Source of the DNA: Planctomycetota bacterium
Lineage (GTDB): Bacteria > Planctomycetota > UBA1135 > UBA2386
Direction: 5' to 3'
Length of the DNA: 64,000 nt
NCBI GenBank assembly: GCA_020638695.1
Contig: JACKIB010000001.1
Span: 682,001 to 746,000, forward strand
The notes below the pieces were generated by a model. The model was not told where the DNA came from and searched no databases. It saw only the letters and a program-made list of their open reading frames with translations. This document shows positions 17,069 through 26,111 of the stretch, piece after piece. Position numbers and translations under genes: made by a program. Numbering within the stretch: position 1 is the first letter of the stretch; each line of letters begins with the position of its first letter.

Positions 17069-19561
17069 ATGAACAGAGATCCCGCCACCAAGATCCTCGA
17101 GTTCGCGCTGTTGACCGTCGCCGAGTCGGTTGGTTCCGCGCAGGACGACCTGGAGACCCTCAGCACAGCGTTCCAGCGCCTCGGCAAAGTTTTCACCGAC
17201 CCGGTCCTGAGCGACCTCGCAATGGAACTGGTCGAGCAGGCGCGGCGCGTTGCGAACACACCCGAGAGTTCGAGCGCACTCGCCCGGGACACACTCGACC
17301 GCATGAGTGCAACCTTGCGTTATGCGCTCGGCTTGGAGGTCGACCATAGGGCAGCGTCGTTCCCCGAGACGCTGCTCTTGGCGCTGGGCGTTCGGGCGGA
17401 GGACTTCGACGTCAGTGCCGTCGAGGAGAGCACGTCGCGCGAGTGGTTGACCGCACTCGACCCGGACCTTGCATCGGTGTTCGTCTCGCAGCACGAGGAG
17501 ACTCTCGAGAACATCGAGGCGATCCTGCTGCCGTTCGAGGACGAGTTCCCCGACTCCGAGAGCATGGCGGCGGTCAAGCGCATGCTGCACACGGTGAAGG
17601 GTGACGCGGGCCTGGTCGGACTGCGTGAGGCCGAGCGCCGCGCCCACGCGCTGGAGGACGATCTCGAGAGCGGTATCGACGACGTCACCACGCGCACGCT
17701 CGCATTCGTCGATTGGCTGCGGCAGCGAATCCGTGAGATCGTGGGCTTCTTCTCCGGAGCCGCGGAGCCGACGAAGCCCCCGGTTGCGACCAAGCAACCC
17801 GAGCCTGCGGACGCCCCGAAGGTCCTGGTACCGCCCACCGTGACCGCGGACCCGGACATCACCGGCGAGTTCGTCACCGAGGCGAACGAATTGCTCGAGA
17901 GCATCGAAGCGACGCTTCTGCTGCTGGAATCCAACCGCACGGACGAGGAGTCGATCCACTCGATCTTCCGCTCCTTCCACACCATCAAGGGCATCTCGAG
18001 TTTCCTCGAGCTGCACCACATCAAGGCGCTGGCCCACGAAACCGAATCGCTGCTCGACGCGGTGCGCGGCCACACCCTCGCGCTCGACGACGTGGTGTTC
18101 GAGACCACGCTGGCAGCGTTCGACTTGATGCGTCGATTCATCGCCGAGTTGCAGCACGCCGTCGCGTCCGACGGCAAGCTACCGCCCAGTCCCGAACTCG
18201 ATTCGGTGCTGACCCGGGTCGGGGCGGCTCGTCGAGGGGAGGCAGTAGCCGCCACCCCCGGCGAGAAGGCGACACGGAGCGAGCGAGACGACTCTTCCGA
18301 CCAGCACGATCCGACGCCCGCCGAAGCGGCCGCGCCGGCCCAGGAAGCGCCCCGTGCCGGAGCGCGATCCGCACCGGCAGCCGCCGCCATGCAGGAGACC
18401 ATCCGCGTCGAACCGCAGCGCCTGGATCGTCTGGTCGACTCGATCGGCGAGCTGGTGATCGCCGAGTCGATGGTCGCCAAGGCGCTGGAATCGATCGGCG
18501 GCGAGGCCCGCTTGTTCGGCAGCCAACTCGGCCACCTGCGCAAGATCACCCGCGAACTGCAGGAGATGGCGATGTCGCTGCGCATGGTGCCGCTGCGATC
18601 CACCTTCCGGCGGATGGCGCGACTGGCCCGGGACGTCGCCAAGAAGCTCGGCAAGCGGATCGAGTTCGTCACCCTCGGTGAGGACGCCGAACTAGACAAG
18701 ACCATGGTCGACGCGCTCAGCGATCCGCTGATGCACATGATCCGCAACTCGGTCGATCACGGGCTGGAGAGCTCGCCGGCCGATCGCCGTGCCGCGGGCA
18801 AGAGCGAGGTCGGCCGGGTGACGCTGCGCGCCTACCACGAGGGCGGCAGCATCCTGATCCAGGTCTCGGACGACGGCGCCGGGATGAACCGGCAGGCGAT
18901 CCTCAACAAGGCGATCGAGAAGGGCATCCTGCGCGATGGCGACGCCCTGTCCGACTCCGAGGTTTTCAACCTGGTGTTCGAACCGGGCTTCTCGACCGCG
19001 AAGCAAGTGTCGGAAGTCTCCGGGCGCGGCGTCGGGTTGGACGTGGTGAAGCGGGCAATCGAGAACCTGCGCGGGCACGTCGAAGTCCGCTCCAAGCAGG
19101 GCGAGGGAACGAGCTTCGTGATCCGCCTGCCGCTGACCCTGGCCATCATCGACGGCATGGTGGTCCGCCTCGGCTCGCAGCGCTACGTGATCCCGACGCT
19201 GGAGATCGTCCGCATCATCCAGCGCCGCGATGCCAGCGTGACCACGATGTTCGACCGCGCCCCGGTGCTGCGGGTGGGCGAGCAGCTGATCCCGTTGGTC
19301 GAGACGGGGTCGGTGCTCGACGTGCCCGACTGTGGCGAGCCGGAAGATGGCGCGGTGGTCGTGGTCGACCGCGGTGTGGCGCTGGCGGTCGATGAACTGA
19401 TCGGCCAGCAGCAGATCGTGATCAAGAACCTGGGCCCGAGCCTGAACGGGGCACGCGGCTTCGCGGGCGGCGCCATCATGCCGGACGGCCGGGTCAGCCT
19501 GATCCTCGACGTCGCCAGTCTGCTGGCAGGCTCCGCATCCCCCGCGCTCAGCGCGGTCTGA
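17069..19561 (+). CDS. cheA: CheA histidine kinase with two Hpt domains
   Basis: An 830-residue chemotaxis kinase that phosphorylates CheY and CheB. Two histidine phosphotransfer domains precede the kinase core: H174 in HTVKGDAG and H304 in HTIKGISSF, joined by a Lys/Pro linker. A low-complexity region (about 400-440) leads to the dimerisation helices (ETIRVEPQRLDRLVDSIGEL), then the ATPase with N box HMIRNSVDHGLE, G1 box DDGAGMN and GRGVGLDVVKRAIE, and a C-terminal CheW-like domain (LTLAIIDGMVVRLGSQRYVI onward). The start is an ATG at 17069, in the divergent gap with cheW. No receiver domain is attached. Two Hpt sites may allow separate phosphotransfer to CheY and CheB. The last 14 bases overlap the convergent gene. 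Confidence 0.95.
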   Translation: MNRDPATKILEFALLTVAESVGSAQDDLETLSTAFQRLGKVFTDPVLSDLAMELVEQARRVANTPESSSALARDTLDRMSATLRYALGLEVDHRAASFPETLLLALGVRAEDFDVSAVEESTSREWLTALDPDLASVFVSQHEETLENIEAILLPFEDEFPDSESMAAVKRMLHTVKGDAGLVGLREAERRAHALEDDLESGIDDVTTRTLAFVDWLRQRIREIVGFFSGAAEPTKPPVATKQPEPADAPKVLVPPTVTADPDITGEFVTEANELLESIEATLLLLESNRTDEESIHSIFRSFHTIKGISSFLELHHIKALAHETESLLDAVRGHTLALDDVVFETTLAAFDLMRRFIAELQHAVASDGKLPPSPELDSVLTRVGAARRGEAVAATPGEKATRSERDDSSDQHDPTPAEAAAPAQEAPRAGARSAPAAAAMQETIRVEPQRLDRLVDSIGELVIAESMVAKALESIGGEARLFGSQLGHLRKITRELQEMAMSLRMVPLRSTFRRMARLARDVAKKLGKRIEFVTLGEDAELDKTMVDALSDPLMHMIRNSVDHGLESSPADRRAAGKSEVGRVTLRAYHEGGSILIQVSDDGAGMNRQAILNKAIEKGILRDGDALSDSEVFNLVFEPGFSTAKQVSEVSGRGVGLDVVKRAIENLRGHVEVRSKQGEGTSFVIRLPLTLAIIDGMVVRLGSQRYVIPTLEIVRIIQRRDASVTTMFDRAPVLRVGEQLIPLVETGSVLDVPDCGEPEDGAVVVVDRGVALAVDELIGQQQIVIKNLGPSLNGARGFAGGAIMPDGRVSLILDVASLLAGSASPALSAV

Positions 19562-20219
19562 TCGCAGCGCCCCGGATCCGGGCGTACATGTTCAGCAGGT
19601 CCTTGTAGGCCTCTTCGAACGCCGCGGCATTGACCGCGTCCATCGCGTACGGGGCCAGCCGCTCGATGATCTCCAGACGGGCGAGGATCAACGGCAGATC
19701 CGCCTCGGTCAGCTGATCTGGATCGGGGTAGCCCGTGTTGTTGAGGTCTTCGATCAGATCGGAGCGCACCCCTTCCGGCAACCCGGGATCGTCGATCGCT
19801 CGCATCCAGAGGCGCTCGGCCTGCGGGTCGATCCCGACATAGGACAACGCGGTGAACGCCATCTCCTTACCTACGCGCGGCACCGCACCGGCCAAACGGT
19901 TCGCTCCGCGCCCCGGCGCAGACCTTTCGGTCGCGACACTCCCGCTCGCCAGCTCGGACGGGGCACGCTCCCCGAACTCGCCGGTCAACGCGCTGGGATG
20001 CGCCGGCGGCGCGTCCGCTGCGGGGGTGACGGCCGATCCTGCACCGCCTCGACCCGTCGACGGCAGCGCGGTCAGGTGCGATGCACCGCTACCGGAAACG
20101 GCGTCCGGATGCCCTACCGCACCTCCACGTGCATGCTCGACTGCGCTCGGCCACGCCAACCAACCACCGATCGCGGCGCCGAGCATCGACACCGCGCCGA
20201 ACGACCACATCGAGTGCAT
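19548..20219 (-). CDS. Membrane-anchored hypothetical protein
   Basis: A 223-residue protein of unknown function. A hydrophobic N-terminal segment (FGAVSMLGAAIGGWLAWP, 7-24) looks like a signal anchor, followed by a Gly/Ala/Pro-rich linker and a well-packed helical C-terminal domain (about 115-220) with DLIEDLNNTGYPDPDQLT, resembling conserved hypothetical proteins of planctomycetes. The ATG at 20219 starts MHSMWSFG; the next Met at 20210 is also possible. The gene converges on cheA and overlaps its 3' end by 14 bases; no functional link to chemotaxis can be claimed. Confidence 0.65.
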   Translation of the reverse strand: MHSMWSFGAVSMLGAAIGGWLAWPSAVEHARGGAVGHPDAVSGSGASHLTALPSTGRGGAGSAVTPAADAPPAHPSALTGEFGERAPSELASGSVATERSAPGRGANRLAGAVPRVGKEMAFTALSYVGIDPQAERLWMRAIDDPGLPEGVRSDLIEDLNNTGYPDPDQLTEADLPLILARLEIIERLAPYAMDAVNAAAFEEAYKDLLNMYARIRGAAIRPR

Positions 20220-20282
20220 GTCCTGAAGTGTCGCACCAGCCCGCCGTCGGTCAATCGGCGGCGCAGCCGGACAAGCAGAACC

Positions 20283-21341
20283 TCAGCTCGGCACCTCGGC
20301 CGGGGTGGCGTCGAGGTCGACTTCGAGCTCGACCTCGACGCACCACGCCGGGTCGAGCAACCCGGCGACCAACACCGCGGTCGCCACCGGCCGCACCCGC
20401 GAGAACACCTCGCCGTGTACCGCCTGCACCGCGTTCCAATCGCCCAGCCGGCACAGGAACATCCGCGTGCGCACGGTCTGCGCGAGCGTTCCGCCGAGTT
20501 CTTCGACCGCGCACCGTGCGACCTCCAGACAGCGCCGCATCTGCGCCCCGGGGTCCCCCGGAGCGAACGGCCGGCCGTCGTCGCCGATCGGCGCCGTGCC
20601 GGAGACCAGGATCCGCCGGCCGACGCGCAGCGCGCGACAAAAGCCCGCAGTGCGCTCGTAGGGAGACGCCGACGCGGCACGCACGGCCCCCGACTCGGGT
20701 TTGCGCGCGCGCACCCGGAGCTGCTGGAACACATGCAGCTCGGTGCGCACCTCTTGCCGCAGTTCGTCGACGAGATCGAAGCCCAACGCGCGAAGCTCGG
20801 CACCGAGGCGCACGGCGCTGTAGAAGCGCATCTCGAACGTGTCGTCGTCCGGGGGGTCGTCAGGTGTCCCGGGCCCTTCCTCTGGCACCAGAAACACCAG
20901 CTCCCCGCCGGGCCGCAGCACGCGGAACGATTCCGCCAGGTACGAGCGCACCGCCGGCCGCGGAACGTGTTGGAACACGATGTGTGAGAACACCAGGTCG
21001 ACGGCGCCGTCCGGCAGCGGCAGGTGCCAACCATCCCCCTCGAGGAACGAGACGTTGGGCAGGTCGGCGAGACGTTCCCGAGCCTTGGCGACCATCACCC
21101 CGCTGACGTCGACCCCCACCAACGATCCGACGCGCGGAGCCACGTAGCGGTCCATCCGGCCGATGCCGCAACCGATGTCCAGCACTCGCTGGTGCGCAGC
21201 GAGCTCGATGCCGGTGAAGAACAACTCGACATCACGGGCGCCAGAAGCTTCGAACGCTTCGTCCGAGTCCTCAGTGGCGATGAACCAGCGGGCCGACTTC
21301 TCGGCACGCGCGTTCCAGTCCTGCTTCATACGGTCCCGCAT
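20283..21341 (-). CDS. Methyltransferase fused to a RidA/YjgF-like domain
   Basis: A 352-residue fusion. Residues about 1-215 are a class I SAM-dependent methyltransferase: motif I VLDIGCGIGRMD (53-64), VGVDVSGVMV and FSHIVFQHVP. Residues about 235-352 match the RidA/YjgF fold: FCRALRVGRRILVSGTAPIG, a helix ending ALEELGG-like (CAVEELGGTLAQTVRTRMFL), and RPVATAVLVAGLLDPAWCVEVELEV. In RidA deaminases the segment PARS carries a catalytic Arg; here the matching stretch reads PVAT, so imine deaminase activity is doubtful. The start is ATG 21341, with an ATG four codons later (21329) also plausible. The reaction is unknown; substrate binding by the RidA-like part is inference. Confidence 0.82.
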   Translation of the reverse strand: MRDRMKQDWNARAEKSARWFIATEDSDEAFEASGARDVELFFTGIELAAHQRVLDIGCGIGRMDRYVAPRVGSLVGVDVSGVMVAKARERLADLPNVSFLEGDGWHLPLPDGAVDLVFSHIVFQHVPRPAVRSYLAESFRVLRPGGELVFLVPEEGPGTPDDPPDDDTFEMRFYSAVRLGAELRALGFDLVDELRQEVRTELHVFQQLRVRARKPESGAVRAASASPYERTAGFCRALRVGRRILVSGTAPIGDDGRPFAPGDPGAQMRRCLEVARCAVEELGGTLAQTVRTRMFLCRLGDWNAVQAVHGEVFSRVRPVATAVLVAGLLDPAWCVEVELEVDLDATPAEVPS

Positions 21342-21581
21342 CGCCGCGCAGACTACTCGGTCGCCAGGCGTACGCCGGGCACGCCGCCGGCAAAACCCCG
21401 CCGAACGGCGCCTGGATGCCACGTCGGCCGTCGCTCCGTGTCTCGTGCGGCCGTGGATCGATGGCGATTGCACCCGTCCCGCCACGGCGAGCGTGAAGAC
21501 CCTCGACGACTCAGCGGAACCTCAGCGGCGCGCAACCACGGGCGGCGTTCCGCGGTCGGTCGGCTACGCTGCCACGGACGC

Positions 21582-24290
21582 ATGAGTCGACCTCGCCCCC
21601 ACGTCTCGATCCTGCTGGTGGTGTTCGCGGCTTCGATGGCCCTGACTTGGCTCGCGGTCACCGCGCTGCACGGTCCAGCGACCTCCGCGATGCACGGCTC
21701 TCACTCCGGGCAGCCGGCGTTCGAATCCAGCCCATCGACGGTGCGCACCGGGCCGGGCGCCGCACCGGGAAACCATGCAAGCGCGGCGCAGCGGGACGCG
21801 TCGGCCCACGCGATCCGGCACGAGCTCGCAGCGGGTGATCTTCGGGTGACCGGGCGGGTGGTCGGCAGGGGCGAGCCGCTGCAGCAAGCCAGCGTCGCTC
21901 TACTCGACCCGCGTGGCAACGAGTCCACGTCGACCAGTACCGACCGGGCCGGCGGTTTCGCGCTTTCCGTTGCGAACACCCCTACGGTCGCCCTGCTGGT
22001 GCAGTCGGCTGGCTTCGCGCCGCGCATCACGCGCCACACGTTGCTGTCGAATGCTGCACCGCGGCAGCTCGGTGATATCGAGCTGCGCGCAGGGGGCACG
22101 GTTGCCGGCCGCATCACCGGCACGGACGGGCGACCAGTCGCCGGAGCGACCGCGACCTTGGTCGCCAGCCGGAACGACCCGGATGCGCGGGCCCCGGCAC
22201 TGCTCGCGCTGCGCGGGCCACGCGCGACTTCCGCCGACGGCACGTTCCGGTTCGAACACGTGATGGCCGGCACCTACCGGGTCACCGCCCGAGCCCCCGG
22301 CCACCAGGAGGGTCGCGCCGACTCCTACGTACAGGTCACCGAGGGCAGCACGCACCAGCTGGACGCCATCGCGCTCTCGCCCGGGACGACGCTGCGCGGC
22401 CGCGTGGTCGACCCCGATGGCACGGCGATCGGCGGGGCGACGATCCGCGTGCGCAGCGCTGCCGCCGGGGTGCGGCTCAACCGCACCGCGTCCAGCAGCC
22501 CGGACGGACGGTTCGCGCTGCACGGCCTCCCGCCCGGAGCGCTGCGCGTGTCGGCCAGCGCACCGGGCTACCTGCACACCGAGCGCGAGGCGGTCGACGC
22601 GACGCAGACGCCGGAGCTCTTGTTGCGACTGGAACGCGGCATGACGATCACCGGCGTGGTCCGTGCCGCGGGCCGGCAAGCCCCGATCGAGAGCTTCGCC
22701 GCGGCGCTGAGCAGGGTCGGATCGCTGCAGGGTGGGAACGGCGACATCGCACGGCAGCTGAGCCGCAAGATCGACGCGATACGCGCCTCGGCAGCGACCA
22801 CGAACGACGCGGAGAACGCGCAGCGCGACGCGTTCGCCCGCGCACTGCAGGAACGCCTGACCCGCGTGCGCGAGCAGCACCGCACCCGTCCGGCGGCGGC
22901 ACACCGCGACCTCGGTTCGCCCAGCGCCCGCCCCGGCGGCGAGTTCGCGTTCCCCGGCATCGACGAGGGCATCTACTTGGTCGAGATCGACGCGCCGGGC
23001 TTCCTGCGGTATCGCAGCGAACCGCTCGAAGTCCGCCGCGGCGCACCCTGCGCCCCGCTCCGCGTCGAGTTGCAGCCCGCACACCGCTGCAGCGGGACCG
23101 TCGTGTGGCAGCGCGACGGCACACCGGTCGAAGGCGTGGTAGTCGAGTTGATGCACGTCGTCGCGGTGTCGGCCACGACCCGGGACCGGCAGCGATCGCC
23201 CTACCCGTGGGCGTTCCCCGCCCCCGGGCCAACCGGAGTGCCCGTGGTGTCGGTGCGCACCGACCGCGACGGGTCGTTCCGCTTCGACCAGGTACCGGCC
23301 GGCCCGTGCTTCCTCGCCGTGCGGCATCCCGGCGTCGCCGACCTCGACACCGAACCGTTCCTGCCCGAACGCCAGCAGAACCCGCTCGACGTGCGGGTGA
23401 CCGCTCGATCGACGGTGCGCGGCCGGGTTCGCACCATGCCGACCCCACCCGAAGCGGTGCACGTGCTGGCGCTCGGCGGACACGGCACACTGCGGGTCGA
23501 GCAGGTGGCAGCAGACGGCAGCTTCGCGTTGGCAGGCCTGCAACCCGGCAGTTATCTGCTGCGCGCGTTCCGTGGCGACCGGCAGGCGGCCGTGCCGCGC
23601 ACGCTGGCCGGCTTGTTCGCCCCGCACGCGGCGGCCGCGGAGGAGCAACCGCCACCGGCAGACCTCGAGCTGCGACCCGGCGAGGATCGCTCGGTCACGC
23701 TCGACGTCGACGAGCCGCCATCCGGGGTGGTCACCGGGAGCTGCACGCACAACGGGGTTCCCGGCAAGGGATGCCGCATCGTGTTGCGGCCGGTGACGGG
23801 CAGTGCGCCGGCCGCGGCGCTCACCCTGCGCACCACGGTGGACGATGCGGGCGGCTTCACGCTGCGCGAGGCCGCGGCCGGCCGCTACACGCTGCACGTG
23901 TACAGCAAGCGCGGTCAGGAGCTCGACCGGCGCACCGTGGAGGTGGCCACGGGGACGCCGGCGTCGGTGCGCGTCACCCTGTCGACCGGCGCGCTGCGCG
24001 GCACCGTGCTGACCCCGGACGGCAGCGACCCCGCCTCACTGCGCGGTTCAGTGTTCGTGTTGCCAGGTGCGACGGCGGCACCCGCGGACTTGATCGCATT
24101 CCGCCGGGGTCACCGCAACCACCGGCTGCGGTTGCGCGGCGGCCGATTCGCCGACGACCTGCTCAGCGCCGGACCGGCGCTGCTGTGGGTCGAGGTGCCC
24201 GGCCGCGAGCCGGCAACCCGCGCGATCGAGATCCCGGTCGGCGCGGCGCTCGACCTCGAGCTGACCGTCGGGCGGCAGAAGCAGGAGTAG
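21582..24290 (+). CDS. Large surface protein with repeated carboxypeptidase-regulatory-like domains
   Basis: A 902-residue protein anchored or exported by an N-terminal hydrophobic segment (VSILLVVFAASMALTWLAV). The rest is a chain of beta-sandwich domains of the carboxypeptidase regulatory-like type, with repeated patterns GxVxDxxGxPxxGAxVxhxS and DGxFxhxxLPxGxhxLxAxAPGY: GRITGTDGRPVAGATATL, GRVVDPDGTAIGGATIRV, SPDGRFALHGLPPGALRVSA, ADGSFALAGLQPGSYLLRAF, DDAGGFTLREAAAGRYTLHV. Such proteins are common on planctomycete surfaces, where they may bind polymers or act as structural stalks. There is no catalytic motif. It lies 69 bases before the M16 peptidase gene on the same strand and may be co-transcribed. 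Confidence 0.82.
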   Translation: MSRPRPHVSILLVVFAASMALTWLAVTALHGPATSAMHGSHSGQPAFESSPSTVRTGPGAAPGNHASAAQRDASAHAIRHELAAGDLRVTGRVVGRGEPLQQASVALLDPRGNESTSTSTDRAGGFALSVANTPTVALLVQSAGFAPRITRHTLLSNAAPRQLGDIELRAGGTVAGRITGTDGRPVAGATATLVASRNDPDARAPALLALRGPRATSADGTFRFEHVMAGTYRVTARAPGHQEGRADSYVQVTEGSTHQLDAIALSPGTTLRGRVVDPDGTAIGGATIRVRSAAAGVRLNRTASSSPDGRFALHGLPPGALRVSASAPGYLHTEREAVDATQTPELLLRLERGMTITGVVRAAGRQAPIESFAAALSRVGSLQGGNGDIARQLSRKIDAIRASAATTNDAENAQRDAFARALQERLTRVREQHRTRPAAAHRDLGSPSARPGGEFAFPGIDEGIYLVEIDAPGFLRYRSEPLEVRRGAPCAPLRVELQPAHRCSGTVVWQRDGTPVEGVVVELMHVVAVSATTRDRQRSPYPWAFPAPGPTGVPVVSVRTDRDGSFRFDQVPAGPCFLAVRHPGVADLDTEPFLPERQQNPLDVRVTARSTVRGRVRTMPTPPEAVHVLALGGHGTLRVEQVAADGSFALAGLQPGSYLLRAFRGDRQAAVPRTLAGLFAPHAAAAEEQPPPADLELRPGEDRSVTLDVDEPPSGVVTGSCTHNGVPGKGCRIVLRPVTGSAPAAALTLRTTVDDAGGFTLREAAAGRYTLHVYSKRGQELDRRTVEVATGTPASVRVTLSTGALRGTVLTPDGSDPASLRGSVFVLPGATAAPADLIAFRRGHRNHRLRLRGGRFADDLLSAGPALLWVEVPGREPATRAIEIPVGAALDLELTVGRQKQE

Positions 24291-24359
24291 CGCAAACCAG
24301 GCGACGTTTTTTTGGCGGCGCCGCGACGAATCAGTGCGGCGACCACGCTCGGCACCGAC

Positions 24360-25697
24360 ATGGCAACCCCCCACGCGATCCTGCTCCTCTGCCTGGTGCC
24401 CGCACCGCAAGCACCGCAGGCACCCTCCTGGCACACCGAACAGGTCGGTGGCATCGCCGTGCACGTGCTGCAGGTCACCGATGCACCGGTCCAGACCGTG
24501 TTCACCTTCCTACCGACCGGGCTCGCCACGGACCCGGCCGACCGCGCACAGTTCGCCCACCTCGCGGAACACATGCTGATCCGCAGCACCGACCCTACGC
24601 GCCTTCAAGTCGGTGGCATCCGACTGAACGGGGAGACCACCGGCGAAGCGATGCGACTGGAAAGCGTCGCGCCGCCGGACTCCTGGCGCCCGGCGCTGGT
24701 GCGGCACATGCGCTGGTTGACCGCACGGCAGTTCGACCCGAAGGTGCTGGAACGGGAAAAGGTGCGCATCGCGGGCGAGGAACGCGCTACCGCACCGCGG
24801 GGCTTCAACCACAAGTGGGCGATCGCTGCCTGGGCCCAACTGCTCGCCGGGCGCGATCATGCAGCGGTGCACGGCGACGTCGCAGCCGCCACCGTCGCGC
24901 AGGTCGCAGCCTACGTGCGCGGCCGCGTGCGGTTGTCCGAGGCGCGGATGATGGTGACCGGCCCGCGCGCGCCGGCCGAAGTGGTCGCGGCGCTGCGGGA
25001 GGAGTGGAAGGCGATCTCGGCCCCGGCCGGAGCCGCCGAGCCGCAGGAACGAACCGCGCCGTCCGCGTCCGCCACCCCGTCCAAGTCCGGACCGCAGAAC
25101 GGGGCGCCGCGCCACACCGCAGCCACCTGGGACCTCCCGGCCGAGATCTACGCGGCGTGGTACCCGCTGCCCGTCGACTGCTCGGCCGCCGAGGCCGAGG
25201 TTCTCGCGACGCTACTGACCACCGCCTGCTTCGGCGCCCGAGCATTCCGCGATCTGCCCGGCCGCGCCTTGGCGAGTGCGCTGTCGCGCGGGGGCCGGCG
25301 CTACCTGATGGTGTCCGCGACGCCCTCGCGCGAGCTCGATGACGCCGCGCTGCACCGCGAGATCGACGCCGCGGCGGCGCGGTTGCCGGGCCTGGCCATG
25401 ATGCAGAGCGGCGGCATGCTCGCCCGCCTGGTCGATCCGGTGCCCGACTTCGCGGCCCAGCGACGCGCGGTGCCCAATGCCCGCAGTCGCGAGATGGTCG
25501 AGGCGCAGTTCGGCATGCAGTGCGGCTACGCGGTGATCCGGCTCGGCGTGCCCCTCGATCGCGCTGCGGCCGAGTACCGGGCGGTGGCACGCGCGCGGCT
25601 GGTGGCACTTGCCAAGACCTGCACACCTGCCAACCGGCACAGCGCACGGTGGCGCTCCCGCGAGGCACGGCAGGCACCGCCGCACAAGGTGCGCTGA
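24360..25697 (+). CDS. M16 (insulinase/pitrilysin) family metallopeptidase
   Basis: A 445-residue protein with an inverted zinc motif HLAEH (67-71) and candidate third ligands E140/E141, the spacing expected for M16 peptidases. The N-terminus ATPHAILLLCLVPAPQAPQAP looks like a cleavable signal, so it is probably exported. The C-terminal half (from about 255) has the second M16-like module (AAWYPLPVDCSAAEAEVLATLL). The last 30 residues are basic and low in complexity, possibly an extended tail. A run of seven T lies 47 bases before the start but no hairpin precedes it. Its 3' end faces the paired family A repeat. The substrate is unknown. Confidence 0.78.
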   Translation: MATPHAILLLCLVPAPQAPQAPSWHTEQVGGIAVHVLQVTDAPVQTVFTFLPTGLATDPADRAQFAHLAEHMLIRSTDPTRLQVGGIRLNGETTGEAMRLESVAPPDSWRPALVRHMRWLTARQFDPKVLEREKVRIAGEERATAPRGFNHKWAIAAWAQLLAGRDHAAVHGDVAAATVAQVAAYVRGRVRLSEARMMVTGPRAPAEVVAALREEWKAISAPAGAAEPQERTAPSASATPSKSGPQNGAPRHTAATWDLPAEIYAAWYPLPVDCSAAEAEVLATLLTTACFGARAFRDLPGRALASALSRGGRRYLMVSATPSRELDDAALHREIDAAAARLPGLAMMQSGGMLARLVDPVPDFAAQRRAVPNARSREMVEAQFGMQCGYAVIRLGVPLDRAAAEYRAVARARLVALAKTCTPANRHSARWRSREARQAPPHKVR

Positions 25698-25739
25698 ACG
25701 CGCGCAGTTCCCGGTTCGCGTGCGGGCGAGTCCGCCCGC

Positions 25740-25927
25740 CTGAGCTGCCGGGGCGGCGGATCGTGCTGGTACGCGAAGATTCGTCTGTACCTCCCAGGAC
25801 ACGTGGCAGCTGTTTCGCCGGCATGCAGCGGCCCCGGAAGCTCCAGCAAGCAAGCGGCCCAGGCCTCATGGCGGCGCGCCGCGCCGCGCCCACCCAAGGC
25901 CTTGGGTGCGGCCTTGGCCGCGATAGG
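25740..25927 (-). repeat. Family A intergenic repeat, copy A1
   Basis: About 188 bases, first unit of a head-to-tail pair. Conserved blocks, read on the minus strand: CGGCCAAGGCCGC, the perfect palindrome CCCAAGGCCTTGGG, CCGCTTGCTTGCTGGAGCTT, and a 3' end CAGCTCAGG. The pair fills the gap between the convergent M16 and aminotransferase genes. Confidence 0.88.
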
Positions 25928-26110
25928 CTGCAGGGGCCGCGAATCGTGGCGGTACCCGGGGATTCGTCTGCACCTCCCAGGACACGTGGCAGCTGTTTCG
26001 CTGACAGGCAGCGGCCCCGGAAGCTCCAGCAAGCAAGCGGCCCAGGCCTGATGGCGGCGCGCAGCGCCGCGCCCACCCAAGTCGTTGGGTGGGGCCTTGG
26101 CCGCGATAGG
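25928..26110 (-). repeat. Family A intergenic repeat, copy A2
   Basis: Second unit of the tandem pair, about 183 bases. The palindrome is degenerate (CCCAACGACTTGGG). Its edge lies one base from the aminotransferase stop codon at 26112, showing how tightly this family is fitted to gene ends. Confidence 0.87.
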
Positions 26111-26111
26111 C

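Noticed and set aside
24307..24313. Run of seven T after the large repeat-protein gene as a rho-independent terminator
   Set aside because: No GC-rich hairpin precedes the T run; the nearby palindrome GGCGGCGCCGC follows it.
25740..26110. Open frames inside the family A repeats that could be called small hypothetical proteins
   Set aside because: They arise because the repeat is GC-rich and duplicated; reading frames are not kept between copies.
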